Positions 17,439 through 25,185 of a stretch of DNA of 64,000 nt are shown here, piece after piece. Positions within the stretch are counted from its first letter, which is position 1. The number at the start of each line of letters is the position of its first letter. Made by a program: the position numbers and the translations under genes. The notes beneath the pieces are model-generated. The model was not told the origin of the DNA and ran no database searches. It saw only the letters and a program-made list of their open reading frames with translations. The DNA comes from Methanosarcina sp. (GTDB taxonomy: Archaea; Halobacteriota; Methanosarcinia; Methanosarcinales; Methanosarcinaceae), in assembly GCF_028693135.1 (NCBI RefSeq), contig NZ_JAQUVZ010000012.1, forward strand, positions 1 to 64,000, in the 5' to 3' direction.

Positions 17439-18797
17439 TTATCGTCTGTCCACGAGCCTCTTCGGTCTTCCCTTTATCTTGTAAAGCTCAAGCCCTCTGG
17501 GACCCGTGAAGTTGAAAAGGATCTTGAAAGTATCGTCTTCATAAGCCCTGGAAAGAGGATGTTTATATTTAAGGAAAGAGCGGATGAAGTTTTCTTTTAT
17601 AAGGTCTCTGTCACAGGTATCGGGGTTTTCGCATTCCATACTGACCCTCAGTATGGTTTCTCCTTCATCTTCTCCGCCGTAGAGAAATGCTTCATACTCT
17701 CCTGTCAGGTAGTCCATATTCCCACTCTGGAAGACCCCCCTTTCCACGTCTACACGGTTAAAAGGAGTTCCTTCTATCCAGAAAGTTTCAGCCTCTCGCT
17801 GTGGAGTCATGATTTTCATATGCGTCCTTCCGCAAGAGCAGGTTTTGCGGGTGAGCACGACAGTCGTGTCATCAGTATCGTAGTTTAAGAGAAGGTTTCC
17901 TGCTTTTGCCCCAACAGGCAGAAGAGTGCTCAGGACAATCCTTCCACAATCCCCGTCAGGCACGAAGTTCTTCAGGTGCGGGTCGTAAACATCAAGATGG
18001 ACGACATCCTCGGGAACATGGAGCCCTGTAATTTCACTGCATTCCCCGCACATCGTCCCTTCCGTGCTCCCATAGGTGTTGTACACAGGACAGCCCCAGA
18101 TTTCCGAGAGATAATTTCTGGACTCGTCTGCAAAGGACTCTCCTCCAACGACAAGTTTGTTTATCCCGGATTCTTCAGGGACGAGTCCCTCAGCCTTCAT
18201 CCTTTTGGCAAGGTTCAGGAGCTTAAAGACGCTGCCCACTATGCCTGTCGGCTTGTAGGCTTCAATGATGCGCAGGGGAAAAGTGCATTTACCCTCAGGG
18301 ATGATGCTCATGCCCAGCTGCCTGGCAGCAAGGGTCATGGTGTTTGCCCCCACATTCATGCCGTAGGAAGCACAGATAACGACCCTGTCTCCAGGCCCGA
18401 AACCCTGAGACCTGAAAATCCGGGCGTATTTTTCTGCATAGCGTTCCCAATCCTCCCAGGTAAGGAAAAAGCTCTTTGGGGTCCCGCTCGTGCCGCTGGT
18501 CTCATGGATGGTGAAAACATCTTCCCAGCCCACGCTTTTGAACATAAAATCCTTCATCTCAGGGGGCTGGTTTTCCCGGATAGTCTTTCCAGATATTACG
18601 GGAAGCTCCTGGAGGTCTTCATGGGCTTTAATGTCTCCGGGCTTTATCCCATGCTTTTCAAACCATTTCCTGTAGAAAAGAGAATTTTCGGCTGCATATT
18701 TTACCGTGTAACGTACACGTTCCTCAATGAGAGCATCAAGCTCTCCCCTCTCCATAGTTTCGATTTCAGGGTTAAAGTAAGGTTTTGAAATGTCCAT
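17439..18797 (-). CDS. Adenylate-forming ligase of the phenylacetate-CoA ligase/coenzyme F390 synthetase family
   Basis: 452 residues from ATG 18797 (GTG at 18800 directly precedes). The AMP-binding core is clear: ETSGTSGTPKSFFLTWEDW (P-loop-like A3 motif), VVGGESFADESRNYL, YNTYGSTEGTMCGE (A5) and LLNYDTDDTTVVLTRKTCSCGRTH, which carries the A7 Asp and a Cys-X-Cys typical of the PaaK family. Methanogen members are commonly annotated coenzyme F390 synthetase (AMP transfer to F420 under oxygen exposure), but acid:CoA ligases share the fold, and the substrate cannot be read here. GGGGGTG lies upstream of the start. Confidence 0.85.
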   Translation of the reverse strand: MDISKPYFNPEIETMERGELDALIEERVRYTVKYAAENSLFYRKWFEKHGIKPGDIKAHEDLQELPVISGKTIRENQPPEMKDFMFKSVGWEDVFTIHETSGTSGTPKSFFLTWEDWERYAEKYARIFRSQGFGPGDRVVICASYGMNVGANTMTLAARQLGMSIIPEGKCTFPLRIIEAYKPTGIVGSVFKLLNLAKRMKAEGLVPEESGINKLVVGGESFADESRNYLSEIWGCPVYNTYGSTEGTMCGECSEITGLHVPEDVVHLDVYDPHLKNFVPDGDCGRIVLSTLLPVGAKAGNLLLNYDTDDTTVVLTRKTCSCGRTHMKIMTPQREAETFWIEGTPFNRVDVERGVFQSGNMDYLTGEYEAFLYGGEDEGETILRVSMECENPDTCDRDLIKENFIRSFLKYKHPLSRAYEDDTFKILFNFTGPRGLELYKIKGRPKRLVDRR

Positions 18798-19066
18798 CAC
18801 ATTGCACCCCCATTGAAATATCTGTCTGGAAGAAAAGCCTGTTAATTATAGAATTCCAAATATGAATTTGGTCTTCAATTATGAAACAGTTTTGGGTAGA
18901 GGATTGCCAGGAGGAAATTAATCATAAATATTTCAGGTTGGAGCCCGGGCTGTAAAAAAACGGCTATGCAAAACCTTAAAAGCTCCACTGTTGCAACTCA
19001 GCGTTCGGAAGGAGTTGCTGAAATTTATTTTTAAAAGGTAAAAAAGGAAATAAACTTATTTTAAAT

Positions 19067-19465
19067 TTATTTATCCCCAAAAGGCACAAGATATACGCCA
19101 TTTGCTCTTTTTTGTCCCTTTACCAGCTCACAGTGCCTGAGGAGTGCAAACTGGTTTTCGGTTTCTCGTGGAGATATCCCAAATTTTTCTGCAATTTCTT
19201 CCTTTTTTGCCCCGCCCCGGGAAACAATGAATTCATAAATGGCTTTTTGCAGGTCTGTAAGGCCGTCAGTTCCTTCAAGCCCGGCTTCTTCCCTGAATAT
19301 TTTTTTGGAGCGCACTGCCCAGGGGTTGCATGCCTGGATTTTATGGTGCCCCTCTATATAGCAATCCTCACAAAAAACCTTGCCTTCGTCTTCTATACTG
19401 TCTTCTCCTGTCAGTTCACGTCCGCAGGCCGCACACTTAGCAGGGCTGGTTATTTCTTCTGCCAT
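19067..19465 (-). CDS. Zinc-ribbon/winged-helix regulator, short paralogue
   Basis: 132 residues: an N-terminal four-cysteine zinc ribbon (CAACGRELT, then FCEDCYIEGH), a linker WAVRSKKIFREEAGLEG, and a C-terminal winged helix (LTDLQKAIYEFIVSRGGA, then RETENQFALLRHCELVKG). It is clearly paralogous to residues 78-198 of the protein encoded at 19869-20465 and lacks that protein's N-terminal helix-turn-helix. It is the last gene of a three-gene unit transcribed leftwards, 19 bases after the AhpD-like gene. Probably a DNA-binding or partner protein for the longer paralogue; metal, ligand and targets are unknown. Confidence 0.8.
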   Translation of the reverse strand: MAEEITSPAKCAACGRELTGEDSIEDEGKVFCEDCYIEGHHKIQACNPWAVRSKKIFREEAGLEGTDGLTDLQKAIYEFIVSRGGAKKEEIAEKFGISPRETENQFALLRHCELVKGQKRANGVYLVPFGDK

Positions 19466-19484
19466 CTTTTATCCCTCCAGAGTT

Positions 19485-19796
19485 TTATACATCCAGTTCA
19501 TCCAGAATTTTGAGAACAACTACTGACCCGTAAGCTACGGCAGGTCCTCCTGCCATCAGTATTGCAGTGCTTACAGCCTCCAGGATCTCTTCCCGGGTCG
19601 CTCCCATTCTTACAGCTTCAGGAACGTGCTTCCAGAGGCAGTACTCACAGCGCAGGGCAACTGAAATCCCTACCATCATTATCTCTTTTGTTTTTGCGCT
19701 TAAAGCCCCGTCCTTGACGACTTCGGAATGAAGCCCCATAAGAGCTTTCATTACTCCCGGGATTTCCCCGGCCATTGCTTCCATCCTTTCATTCAT
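19485..19796 (-). CDS. Carboxymuconolactone decarboxylase/AhpD-like protein
   Basis: About 103 residues from ATG 19796. A TTG (19853) and a GTG (19835) upstream are in frame but lack a well placed ribosome site. The CMD fold is shown by VMKALMGLHSEVVKDGALS, TKEIMMVGISVALRCEYCLW (the Cys-X-X-Cys redox pair of AhpD-type proteins followed by a His: CEYCLWKH) and AVRMGATREEILEAVSTAI. Such proteins reduce peroxides or act as disulfide reductants; the precise partner is unknown. It is sandwiched between two paralogous regulators in one transcription unit, which suggests redox-linked control. Confidence 0.85.
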   Translation of the reverse strand: MNERMEAMAGEIPGVMKALMGLHSEVVKDGALSAKTKEIMMVGISVALRCEYCLWKHVPEAVRMGATREEILEAVSTAILMAGGPAVAYGSVVVLKILDELDV

Positions 19797-19868
19797 ATCG
19801 ATTTTTTCGGTCGTGTTATCACTTCCTGAATACACAAAATTTAAGGTACCCAAAATTTAAGGAATAAT

Positions 19869-20465
19869 TTAAGAATCAAAAGGCACCATGTACATTTCTT
19901 CTCCCATTTTTCTCCACTTTAAAAGCTCGCAGTGTCTCAGTATTGCAAGCTGATTCATGGTTTCCTGCAGCGTGAGCTCGAAAAGCTTCGAGGTTTTTTC
20001 AGGGGTTGCACCCCCTTCTGTAAGGATAAAATCATAGATTTCTTTTTGCAGTTCTGTTAGTCCGGCTGTCCCTTCAAACCCGTGCTGTTTTCTGAAGAGC
20101 TTCTTTGAACGCACTGCCACAGGGTCTGCAAACTTTATTTTTTGGTGCCCTTCCAGATAGCAGTCTTCACATATTGCCCGCCCGTTATCTTTTACGCATT
20201 CGTTTTCTGCAACTTCTTTGCCACAACCCGGACATATTACGAAATAGTGGATATTCGGGTCAAGCTCGCGGTTACCTGCTTTATTCGTTTTTATAAGGCC
20301 GTGAAACTCCAGATAACCTACTATTTCGTAAACAGTTGACCTTGATAATCCATATCCGGTTTTTGCCTTCTTGATAACATCCCGAATATGGAATCCACGC
20401 TCGGTTTGAACCTCTTTAATGCATTCAAGGATCCCTATTTCGTCTTCATCCAGAACAAGCATCAT
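19869..20465 (-). CDS. Regulator with helix-turn-helix, zinc ribbon and winged-helix domains
   Basis: 198 residues with three modules. Residues 1-70 form a winged helix (ILECIKEVQTERGFHIRDVI, then LSRSTVYEIVGYLEFHGLI). Residues 75-105 are a zinc ribbon (CPGCGKEV, then CEDCYLEGHQK). Residues 125-198 form a second winged helix (LTELQKEIYDFILTEGGA, then TMNQLAILRHCELLKW). The last two modules match the short protein at 19067-19465. It is first in the three-gene unit and transcribed away from the PadR region. Likely a DNA-binding regulator responding to metal or redox state through the ribbon cysteines; this is inference. Confidence 0.8.
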   Translation of the reverse strand: MMLVLDEDEIGILECIKEVQTERGFHIRDVIKKAKTGYGLSRSTVYEIVGYLEFHGLIKTNKAGNRELDPNIHYFVICPGCGKEVAENECVKDNGRAICEDCYLEGHQKIKFADPVAVRSKKLFRKQHGFEGTAGLTELQKEIYDFILTEGGATPEKTSKLFELTLQETMNQLAILRHCELLKWRKMGEEMYMVPFDS

Positions 20466-20898
20466 TATAATCTCCGGAGCTAAAGCCCATCCAGATTCAG
20501 TATTAATAAGGCAACGTTATAAAGAAGGACTCCAGGTCCCGAACAGCTCCAAAACACTGGACTTTTACGCTGGACCTTTTTTGGTTTCCCATCAAATCCT
20601 ATTTTTGAACCGTGTTCTCTTCAATAGTTCGTTTCTCTATCTATTTGACACTAATTGTATATAATAATTACGATATCATTAAATATAATATCACTATTTC
20701 AGAGAAGGAGAAGTGGTGAAAAAACAAAACCCGGTTCACGCTGGAATGAATATTTTCGTCCTTTTCAGCCAGGTAACTGAAACATACAAAAGGTGCATTC
20801 CGAAGACCAGGGAACACTTATATCAAAAAATTCGGAGCCGGAAGCCCCGGAAAAGCAGCTCTCAGTTCCAGTCGGAAAGAATATGTACAAAAGACATG
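20466..20898. other. Divergent intergenic region
   Basis: Part of a 575-bp space between the left-facing regulator unit and the right-facing PadR gene. It contains AT-rich promoter-like sequence near 20650-20695 (AAATATAATA) and one weak small reading frame listed separately. Nothing else was recognised. Confidence 0.5.
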
Positions 20899-20919
20899 TT
20901 AGTGTTATTTACAATTTAG
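20713..20919 (+). CDS. Possible small protein, unrecognised
   Basis: 68 codons from GTG 20713, preceded by GAAGGAGAAG, a plausible ribosome site, with a TATA-like AAATATAATA about 35 bases upstream. The product is basic with no recognisable domain (MVKKQNPVHAGMNIFVLFSQ at the start). Its 3' end runs into the operator-like repeats of the PadR gene, which argues against it. Low confidence. Confidence 0.2.
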   Translation: MVKKQNPVHAGMNIFVLFSQVTETYKRCIPKTREHLYQKIRSRKPRKSSSQFQSERICTKDMLVLFTI

Positions 20920-20943
20920 TGTTATTTACATCAAGATGTAAAT
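20899..20943 (+). promoter_or_regulatory. Operator-like repeats upstream of the PadR gene
   Basis: TTAGTGTTATTTACA occurs twice (20899-20913, 20916-20930), and the second copy runs into a palindrome ATTTACATC-AA-GATGTAAAT (20924-20943). It lies 50 bases before the first possible PadR start and upstream of an AATAATAAAAACATATA promoter-like stretch, as expected for an autoregulatory site. Confidence 0.5.
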
Positions 20944-21041
20944 CTAATCTAAATAATAAAAACATATAGAGAAACAACTCAGCCATATAACCGATGAGCA
21001 CGTCCGTTACACTCGGCGAATACCATTCAAAAGTGATCATA

Positions 21042-21371
21042 ATGTCCAGAAGCAAATACGGGCGTCATACCCCAGCATTCATACTCCTGTTCCTTGCACA
21101 GGAACCGGCTTACGGAGCTCTCTTACTCACCAGAATAGAAGAAGAGCTGCCTTTCAATCTAATCGATGGGCCTTCCCTTTACAGGTCTCTTCAAGACCTG
21201 GAAAAACAAGGAGCTGTTGAGTCTTACTGGGACACTTCAGAACCCGGCCCTGCCAAAAAATGGTACAGAATAAGCCCTACTGGGATGGAAAAACTGGAAG
21301 AGTTCAGGCAGGACATAGAAATGAGAATGCAAAACCTGGAATATTTCCTCAATACTTTCAAAAAACTATGA
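21042..21371 (+). CDS. PadR-family transcriptional regulator
   Basis: 109 residues from ATG 21042, which follows AGTGAT; an ATG at 20994 would add 16 residues. The PadR winged helix is clear: HTPAFILLFLAQEPAYGALL, EELPFNLIDGPSLYRSLQDL, EKQGAVESYWDTSEPGPAKKW and YRISPTGMEKLEEF. A C-terminal helix for dimerisation (about residues 85-109) follows. PadR proteins repress adjacent genes until a small molecule or metal binds. The downstream permease pair is the obvious candidate target, and the palindrome at 20924-20943 a candidate site. Confidence 0.85.
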   Translation: MSRSKYGRHTPAFILLFLAQEPAYGALLLTRIEEELPFNLIDGPSLYRSLQDLEKQGAVESYWDTSEPGPAKKWYRISPTGMEKLEEFRQDIEMRMQNLEYFLNTFKKL

Positions 21372-21524
21372 ACCAAAATCACTTCAGAGTCCGGAACAAT
21401 AAATTCATCCTGAAATTCTAATAAATAAACTCGTCCTGAAATTCTAACAAATAAATTTTCCCTCAAATTAAAAAATGAAAAACGTGGTGGTTTTCTGAGC
21501 GGCATCTACCTTTATGCCCTGGCT

Positions 21525-21971
21525 TTGATTTTTCTGGGCGTTTCCTTTTTCAAAGACCGGAATAAAACGAAAATGGCCCTCCGCAAGGCCTGGAAATCCT
21601 TCTCTTCCCTGCTGCCGGAAGTCCTCTCCATTATGATGTTTGTGGGAATTTCCCTGGCAATCCTGAGTCCGGAAACTATCTCAAGGCTGATCGGGTCAGA
21701 TTCCGGGCCATTCGGGGTTGCAGTCGCACTGGTTGCAGGATCGGTTACTCTTATCCCCAGTTTTGTTACTTTTCCTCTGGGGGCTGCCCTTCTTAAAGAT
21801 GGGGCAGGGTACGCCCAGATTGCCGCTTTTGTCTCCACGCTTATGGCTGTTGGAATCGTGACCCTTCCTGTGGAAATAAAATATTTCAACTGGTACACGG
21901 CAGTCCTGAGGAATATCTCGGCACTTTTTGTGTCTATAATTTTTACGATCGTGATCTGGAGGCTTATGTGA
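21525..21971 (+). CDS. ArsP/DUF318-type permease, N-terminal half; 5' end frameshifted
   Basis: 148 residues from a TTG at 21525, with about four membrane helices; motifs LLPEVLSIMMFVGISLAIL and GSVTLIPSFVTFPLGAALL match the first half of the COG0701/PF03773 permeases. The TTG falls inside the first helix. The frame is open upstream to 21429 but has no ATG or GTG. In another frame ATG 21475 gives MKNVVVF and stops at TGA; a -1 shift at the TTTTCT (21492-21497) joins this to LSGIYLYALALIFLGV, a natural N-terminus. It is either a real frameshift, recoding or a base error. Its stop overlaps the start of the second half. Confidence 0.7.
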   Translation: MIFLGVSFFKDRNKTKMALRKAWKSFSSLLPEVLSIMMFVGISLAILSPETISRLIGSDSGPFGVAVALVAGSVTLIPSFVTFPLGAALLKDGAGYAQIAAFVSTLMAVGIVTLPVEIKYFNWYTAVLRNISALFVSIIFTIVIWRLM

Positions 21972-22546
21972 TGGTGAACAAAGAAAATGCTGCCATAAAA
22001 CCCGGACTCTTCACCCTGTTGAGGAAGTACAGGTTTTCGATAGGTTTTGCCTTTACAATTGCAGCCCTCTATTTTGCAAACCGACCCGTCGGAACAGAAG
22101 CCTTCGACATCTCCGTATCGAATACAATAGAAATGCTCAGTCTTCTCCCCCCGGTTTTCATCCTTGTGGGGTTGCTGGACGTCTGGGTCCCAAAGGAGAC
22201 GATTATCCGGTATATGGGGGAAAACTCCGGTTGGAAAGGAATCCTCATGGCTGTTTTCCTGGGGTCTGCAGCCGCCGGTCCTCTCTATGTCGCGTTTCCG
22301 ATTACGGCTCTCCTCCTGAGAAAGAGAGCAAGGCTGGCATACGTATTGTTTTTCCTGGGAGTCTGGTCCACTACCAAGCTCCCCATCGTACTTTATGAAA
22401 TTTCATATATGGGATTAAGGTTCACAGCAATCCATGTAGCTGTTGGGATTCCCCTTTTCCTGTTGTTTTCTATGATTATCGAAAAGGTGATGCCAGAAGA
22501 AACCAGAGAAGCCCTGTACAGAAAAGCTGAACTGGAGTTGCCCTGA
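21971..22546 (+). CDS. ArsP/DUF318-type permease, C-terminal half
   Basis: 191 residues from ATG 21971 (GTG at 21968 just before), overlapping the upstream stop as TGATG, so the two halves are translationally coupled. About five membrane helices; VFILVGLLDVWVPKETIIRY, FLGSAAAGPLYVAFPITALL and FFLGVWSTTKLPIVLYEISY are typical of the second half of COG0701 permeases. The two chains should form one transporter of unknown substrate; related ArsP proteins export organoarsenicals. Preceded by a PadR regulator, which probably controls the pair. Confidence 0.85.
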   Translation: MVNKENAAIKPGLFTLLRKYRFSIGFAFTIAALYFANRPVGTEAFDISVSNTIEMLSLLPPVFILVGLLDVWVPKETIIRYMGENSGWKGILMAVFLGSAAAGPLYVAFPITALLLRKRARLAYVLFFLGVWSTTKLPIVLYEISYMGLRFTAIHVAVGIPLFLLFSMIIEKVMPEETREALYRKAELELP

Positions 22547-22566
22547 AAAAAAAGGTCAGACTCAGA

Positions 22567-22621
22567 TCCTGCACACACACCTTGCACTCACACCCTGCAC
22601 TCACACCCTACACTCACACCC
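22567..22621. repeat. 14-bp tandem repeat overlapping the end of the glycosylase gene
   Basis: Units of CACTCACACCCT plus GC or AC, about four copies. The array runs into the minus-strand gene at 22601 and encodes its last residues (GCECRV) and stop codon, so copy-number change would alter the protein tail. Confidence 0.8.
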
Positions 22622-22930
22622 TCTTTCTTTTAAGATCCGGACCTGTTCCTCATAGGTAGTCACAAATTCATTCTGTACAGCTACTCCTGTCGCAAGGGCA
22701 GGGTCCAGGGGGGTGTGGTGTTTATATCCCCTTTTTGTCATCTCTTCCACAAGGGCTTCATGCCTCAGGTAGAGAGCTTTAAGTTTTCCCTTCCAGCGCA
22801 GGGTTTCAGGGTGGTGAGCATAAGCTTTTTTGTTATTGGTAATTATGGACCAAAGGGCGTGCAATTCACGGTGTTCTCCCAGGAGGTGCTGCCTGCACAT
22901 CTTCTCAGGGGTGATGTCCCAGATTCTCAT
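22601..22930 (-). CDS. Pyrimidine dimer DNA glycosylase (DenV/endonuclease V-like)
   Basis: 109 residues of the PF03013 family related to T4 endonuclease V, which cuts the glycosidic bond of UV-induced pyrimidine dimers and then the phosphodiester backbone. The N-terminus reads MRIWDITPEKMCRQHLLGEH with REL following; aligning QHLLGEHRE with T4 QHLMAEYRE puts the catalytic Glu at position 22. The rest is helical and Lys/His-rich (LRWKGKLKALYLRHEALVEE). Length fits the short cellular form. Together with the class II photolyase at 26.8-28.2 kb, NreA and DinB, this window carries several UV and DNA damage functions, though not in one operon. Confidence 0.85.
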   Translation of the reverse strand: MRIWDITPEKMCRQHLLGEHRELHALWSIITNNKKAYAHHPETLRWKGKLKALYLRHEALVEEMTKRGYKHHTPLDPALATGVAVQNEFVTTYEEQVRILKERGCECRV

Positions 22931-23068
22931 AAGATGAACTTGAACACATTTCAGAAAGGGCTTTCGGCAGGAAATTTTAAGCTTTTAAGCCTGAACTTAA
23001 TTTCAGGGATTTGTTTCTGATTCTAGATTCTGATACCTATTTACTGGCGGCAGGTGATAATATGGTCT

Positions 23069-24094
23069 ATGAAACGGTGGACCTTAAGATATTCTGCCTT
23101 ACTATTTATTTTAGTGGCGGGTATGTATTTGTTGCTTATCCCTGTGCTTGCCCATGTTCCGGCCTTTGGAGAGGGAGGTAAAAGCCCTGAAACAGCAACT
23201 TCCGTCGAAAATCCTGCAAAGTCCAGAGTCCTTTATGGACAGCTTTCAGGCACAGATGTTCAGTACTACAGTTTTAAGATGGAAAAAGGGGAGAGAATCG
23301 TACTTGGTCTGATTGTCCCTGCCGGGAAGGAGAGCCGGACTTTTACTCCTGATTTAATCCTTATGGGACCCGGGCTTTCTAACGAAGGAAAAGTTCCAGA
23401 AACCGCAGAACTGCCTGAAGGATACGGAACAAAGGTCTTTTCGGGAAAGATGCCTGAAAGCGCAACATACGAAGGATTTACTCCGAGCGCCTTCTACTCC
23501 CTTGCCCGGGCAGACCTCCAGGCCCCGGAAAGCGGCACATACTATGCAGCAGTGAGTTCTATTGAGGAAAGGGGCAATTACGGAGTTATTCTGGGATACA
23601 AAGAAAGATTTTCCCTTATCGAGTGGCTGTTAATCCCTCTGAACCAGATAAAGACTTACCGCTGGGAAGGACAGGGTCTGCTTTTTATCCTCTTCCCGCT
23701 GGGAGTAACGCTTGCAGCCGGAATTCTGGCAATTTCACTTAAAATGGAAGCTGCAGCCGGGTTCAATCCGGCACGCTGGTCGGGAATTTTTGCAGGGCTT
23801 TTCTTTCTGGGTACAGGCTTATCATTAATATTCCAGATGCTGGTTTCACTTAGCAGGAGTTCATACTCTCCCGAAGTAATCATTACTGTCTTTCTGGCTC
23901 TTGCCAGCCTCGGGCTTGGAATTACAGCCCTTATCTTGAGTCTGAAAGATGAAGGGTATGGGATGAAATCGAGACGAAAACAGTTTTACTTTTTCGGCAT
24001 CGGGCTTGCAGGGCTTTTCCTCTGGGCAGGCTGGTTCATAGGGCCGATTCTAGCTTTTGAAGCGGCAGTCCTTCCCTGGAGGAGAAAAAGCTGA
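23069..24094 (+). CDS. Membrane protein with N-terminal extracytoplasmic domain, unrecognised
   Basis: 341 residues from ATG 23069, chosen because AGGTGAT at 23052-23058 sits ten bases upstream; a GTG at 23054 is inside that site. Residues 1-30 are a membrane helix/signal anchor. Residues about 35-190 are an extracytoplasmic beta-rich domain (RVLYGQLSGTDVQYYSFKME, then SGTYYAAVSSIEERGNYGVI) that resembles pre-peptidase-like beta sandwich domains. Five or so helices follow, ending with a basic tail. No enzymatic motif was seen. Probably a surface-exposed accessory or sensor protein; function unknown. It stands alone. Confidence 0.7.
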   Translation: MKRWTLRYSALLFILVAGMYLLLIPVLAHVPAFGEGGKSPETATSVENPAKSRVLYGQLSGTDVQYYSFKMEKGERIVLGLIVPAGKESRTFTPDLILMGPGLSNEGKVPETAELPEGYGTKVFSGKMPESATYEGFTPSAFYSLARADLQAPESGTYYAAVSSIEERGNYGVILGYKERFSLIEWLLIPLNQIKTYRWEGQGLLFILFPLGVTLAAGILAISLKMEAAAGFNPARWSGIFAGLFFLGTGLSLIFQMLVSLSRSSYSPEVIITVFLALASLGLGITALILSLKDEGYGMKSRRKQFYFFGIGLAGLFLWAGWFIGPILAFEAAVLPWRRKS

Positions 24095-24194
24095 GTTGAG
24101 GGCAGGGGCAAACAAAAGATATAATATAATTACATTAAGAATAATTATTTATTAAAAATATAATTTGTATAATATGATTGAGTTCTATGATTAT

Positions 24195-24406
24195 TAAATA
24201 ATTATTCATTGGTCTTCGGTTAAGGAATTTTCTTGCCTGAAAGTGTCGATTTTGCATTAGAAGTCTACCTTAAATTTTGGCTTGATTACATGAAATCAAT
24301 ATCGTGTCCAGCTCTCAATTACTATAAATATTTGATAACTGTTGTGGGAATGGAGGTAATTTATCACGATTCCTCACTTAACCGAAGACGCATGAATAAT
24401 TATTTA
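24195..24406. mobile_element. MITE-like element with 30-bp inverted ends
   Basis: Left end TAAATAATTATTCAT plus GTCTTCGGTTAAG (24195-24224) is matched in reverse complement at 24377-24406 with two mismatches of 30. The 150-bp interior has a reading frame continuous with the downstream peroxiredoxin but no recognisable domain. No clear target-site duplication was found. It ends 42 bases before the peroxiredoxin start, so it probably supplies or displaces that promoter. Confidence 0.7.
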
Positions 24407-24448
24407 GTAACCGCAAATATGCGGCACGGACTTACCAGGGGGAAAAAT

Positions 24449-24931
24449 ATGGTAAATACATCACTGGAAGCAGGACAACTTGCACCTGATTTTTGTCTTC
24501 CTGATCAGGAAGGAAATCGGATATGCCTTGAAAACCTCAAAGGAAAATGGGTAGTCCTGTACTTTTATCCGAGGGACAACACTCCGGGCTGCAGCCTGGA
24601 AGCCAGAAATTTCAGCTGCCTGAGAACAGATTTCGAAGCTGAAAACGCAGTTGTTCTGGGAGTCAGCAGAGATAGCGAGGAATCTCACAGGACATTTATC
24701 GAAAAGAAAGAGCTTAATATTAAGCTGCTCTCCGACGAGCAGGCGGAAGTCCACGGGAAATATGATGTCCTGCACCCAAAACACTTCAGGGGAAAAGATG
24801 TTATAAGCGCTGTCCGGACAACTTTCCTTATCAACCCGGAAGGAAAAATTGTCAGGATATGGGAGCACGTTAAATCTGTAGGGCACGCCGAAAAGGTGCT
24901 TTCTGAACTGAAAAAACTGAAAGAGAAGTGA
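24449..24931 (+). CDS. Peroxiredoxin of the PrxQ/BCP group
   Basis: 160 residues. Thioredoxin fold with LAPDFCLPDQEGN, VVLYFYPRDNTPGCSLEARN (peroxidatic Cys48) and RTTFLINPEGKIVRIWEHVK. It reduces hydroperoxides in the cytoplasm using thioredoxin-like donors. The resolving Cys of canonical PrxQ at +5 is absent (Arg53); the nearest is Cys57 (+9), so the resolving chemistry differs or is 1-Cys. ATG 24449 is fixed by AGGGGGA at 24437-24443. The frame stays open upstream to 24233 through the MITE-like element, but that part is not credible protein. Confidence 0.92.
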   Translation: MVNTSLEAGQLAPDFCLPDQEGNRICLENLKGKWVVLYFYPRDNTPGCSLEARNFSCLRTDFEAENAVVLGVSRDSEESHRTFIEKKELNIKLLSDEQAEVHGKYDVLHPKHFRGKDVISAVRTTFLINPEGKIVRIWEHVKSVGHAEKVLSELKKLKEK

Positions 24932-25185
24932 AATGAGAATAAGTCATAAAAGTAAATATCAGTAAAATTACATGTATCAAAATTTGTTGATATGTGTAAA
25001 ACCTGAGATTTAGTATAATCGAAAAATTAGATTAAAAATAAAGGTGAAATAAATAAAAATAAAATTTCTAAGAAGAAAAAATAATCTTATCTTAATTTTA
25101 TGTCCAGCCTTCTGAAAAAAATTGTTGCTGGTTAAGGCCCTTTCACAGTATTACCCCGGAAAGGAGCTTTTCCAATCTTTTTTCC

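Noticed and set aside
24233-24448. In-frame N-terminal extension of the peroxiredoxin
   Set aside because: It runs through the MITE-like inverted repeat. The peroxiredoxin fold begins at ATG 24449, which has its own ribosome site.
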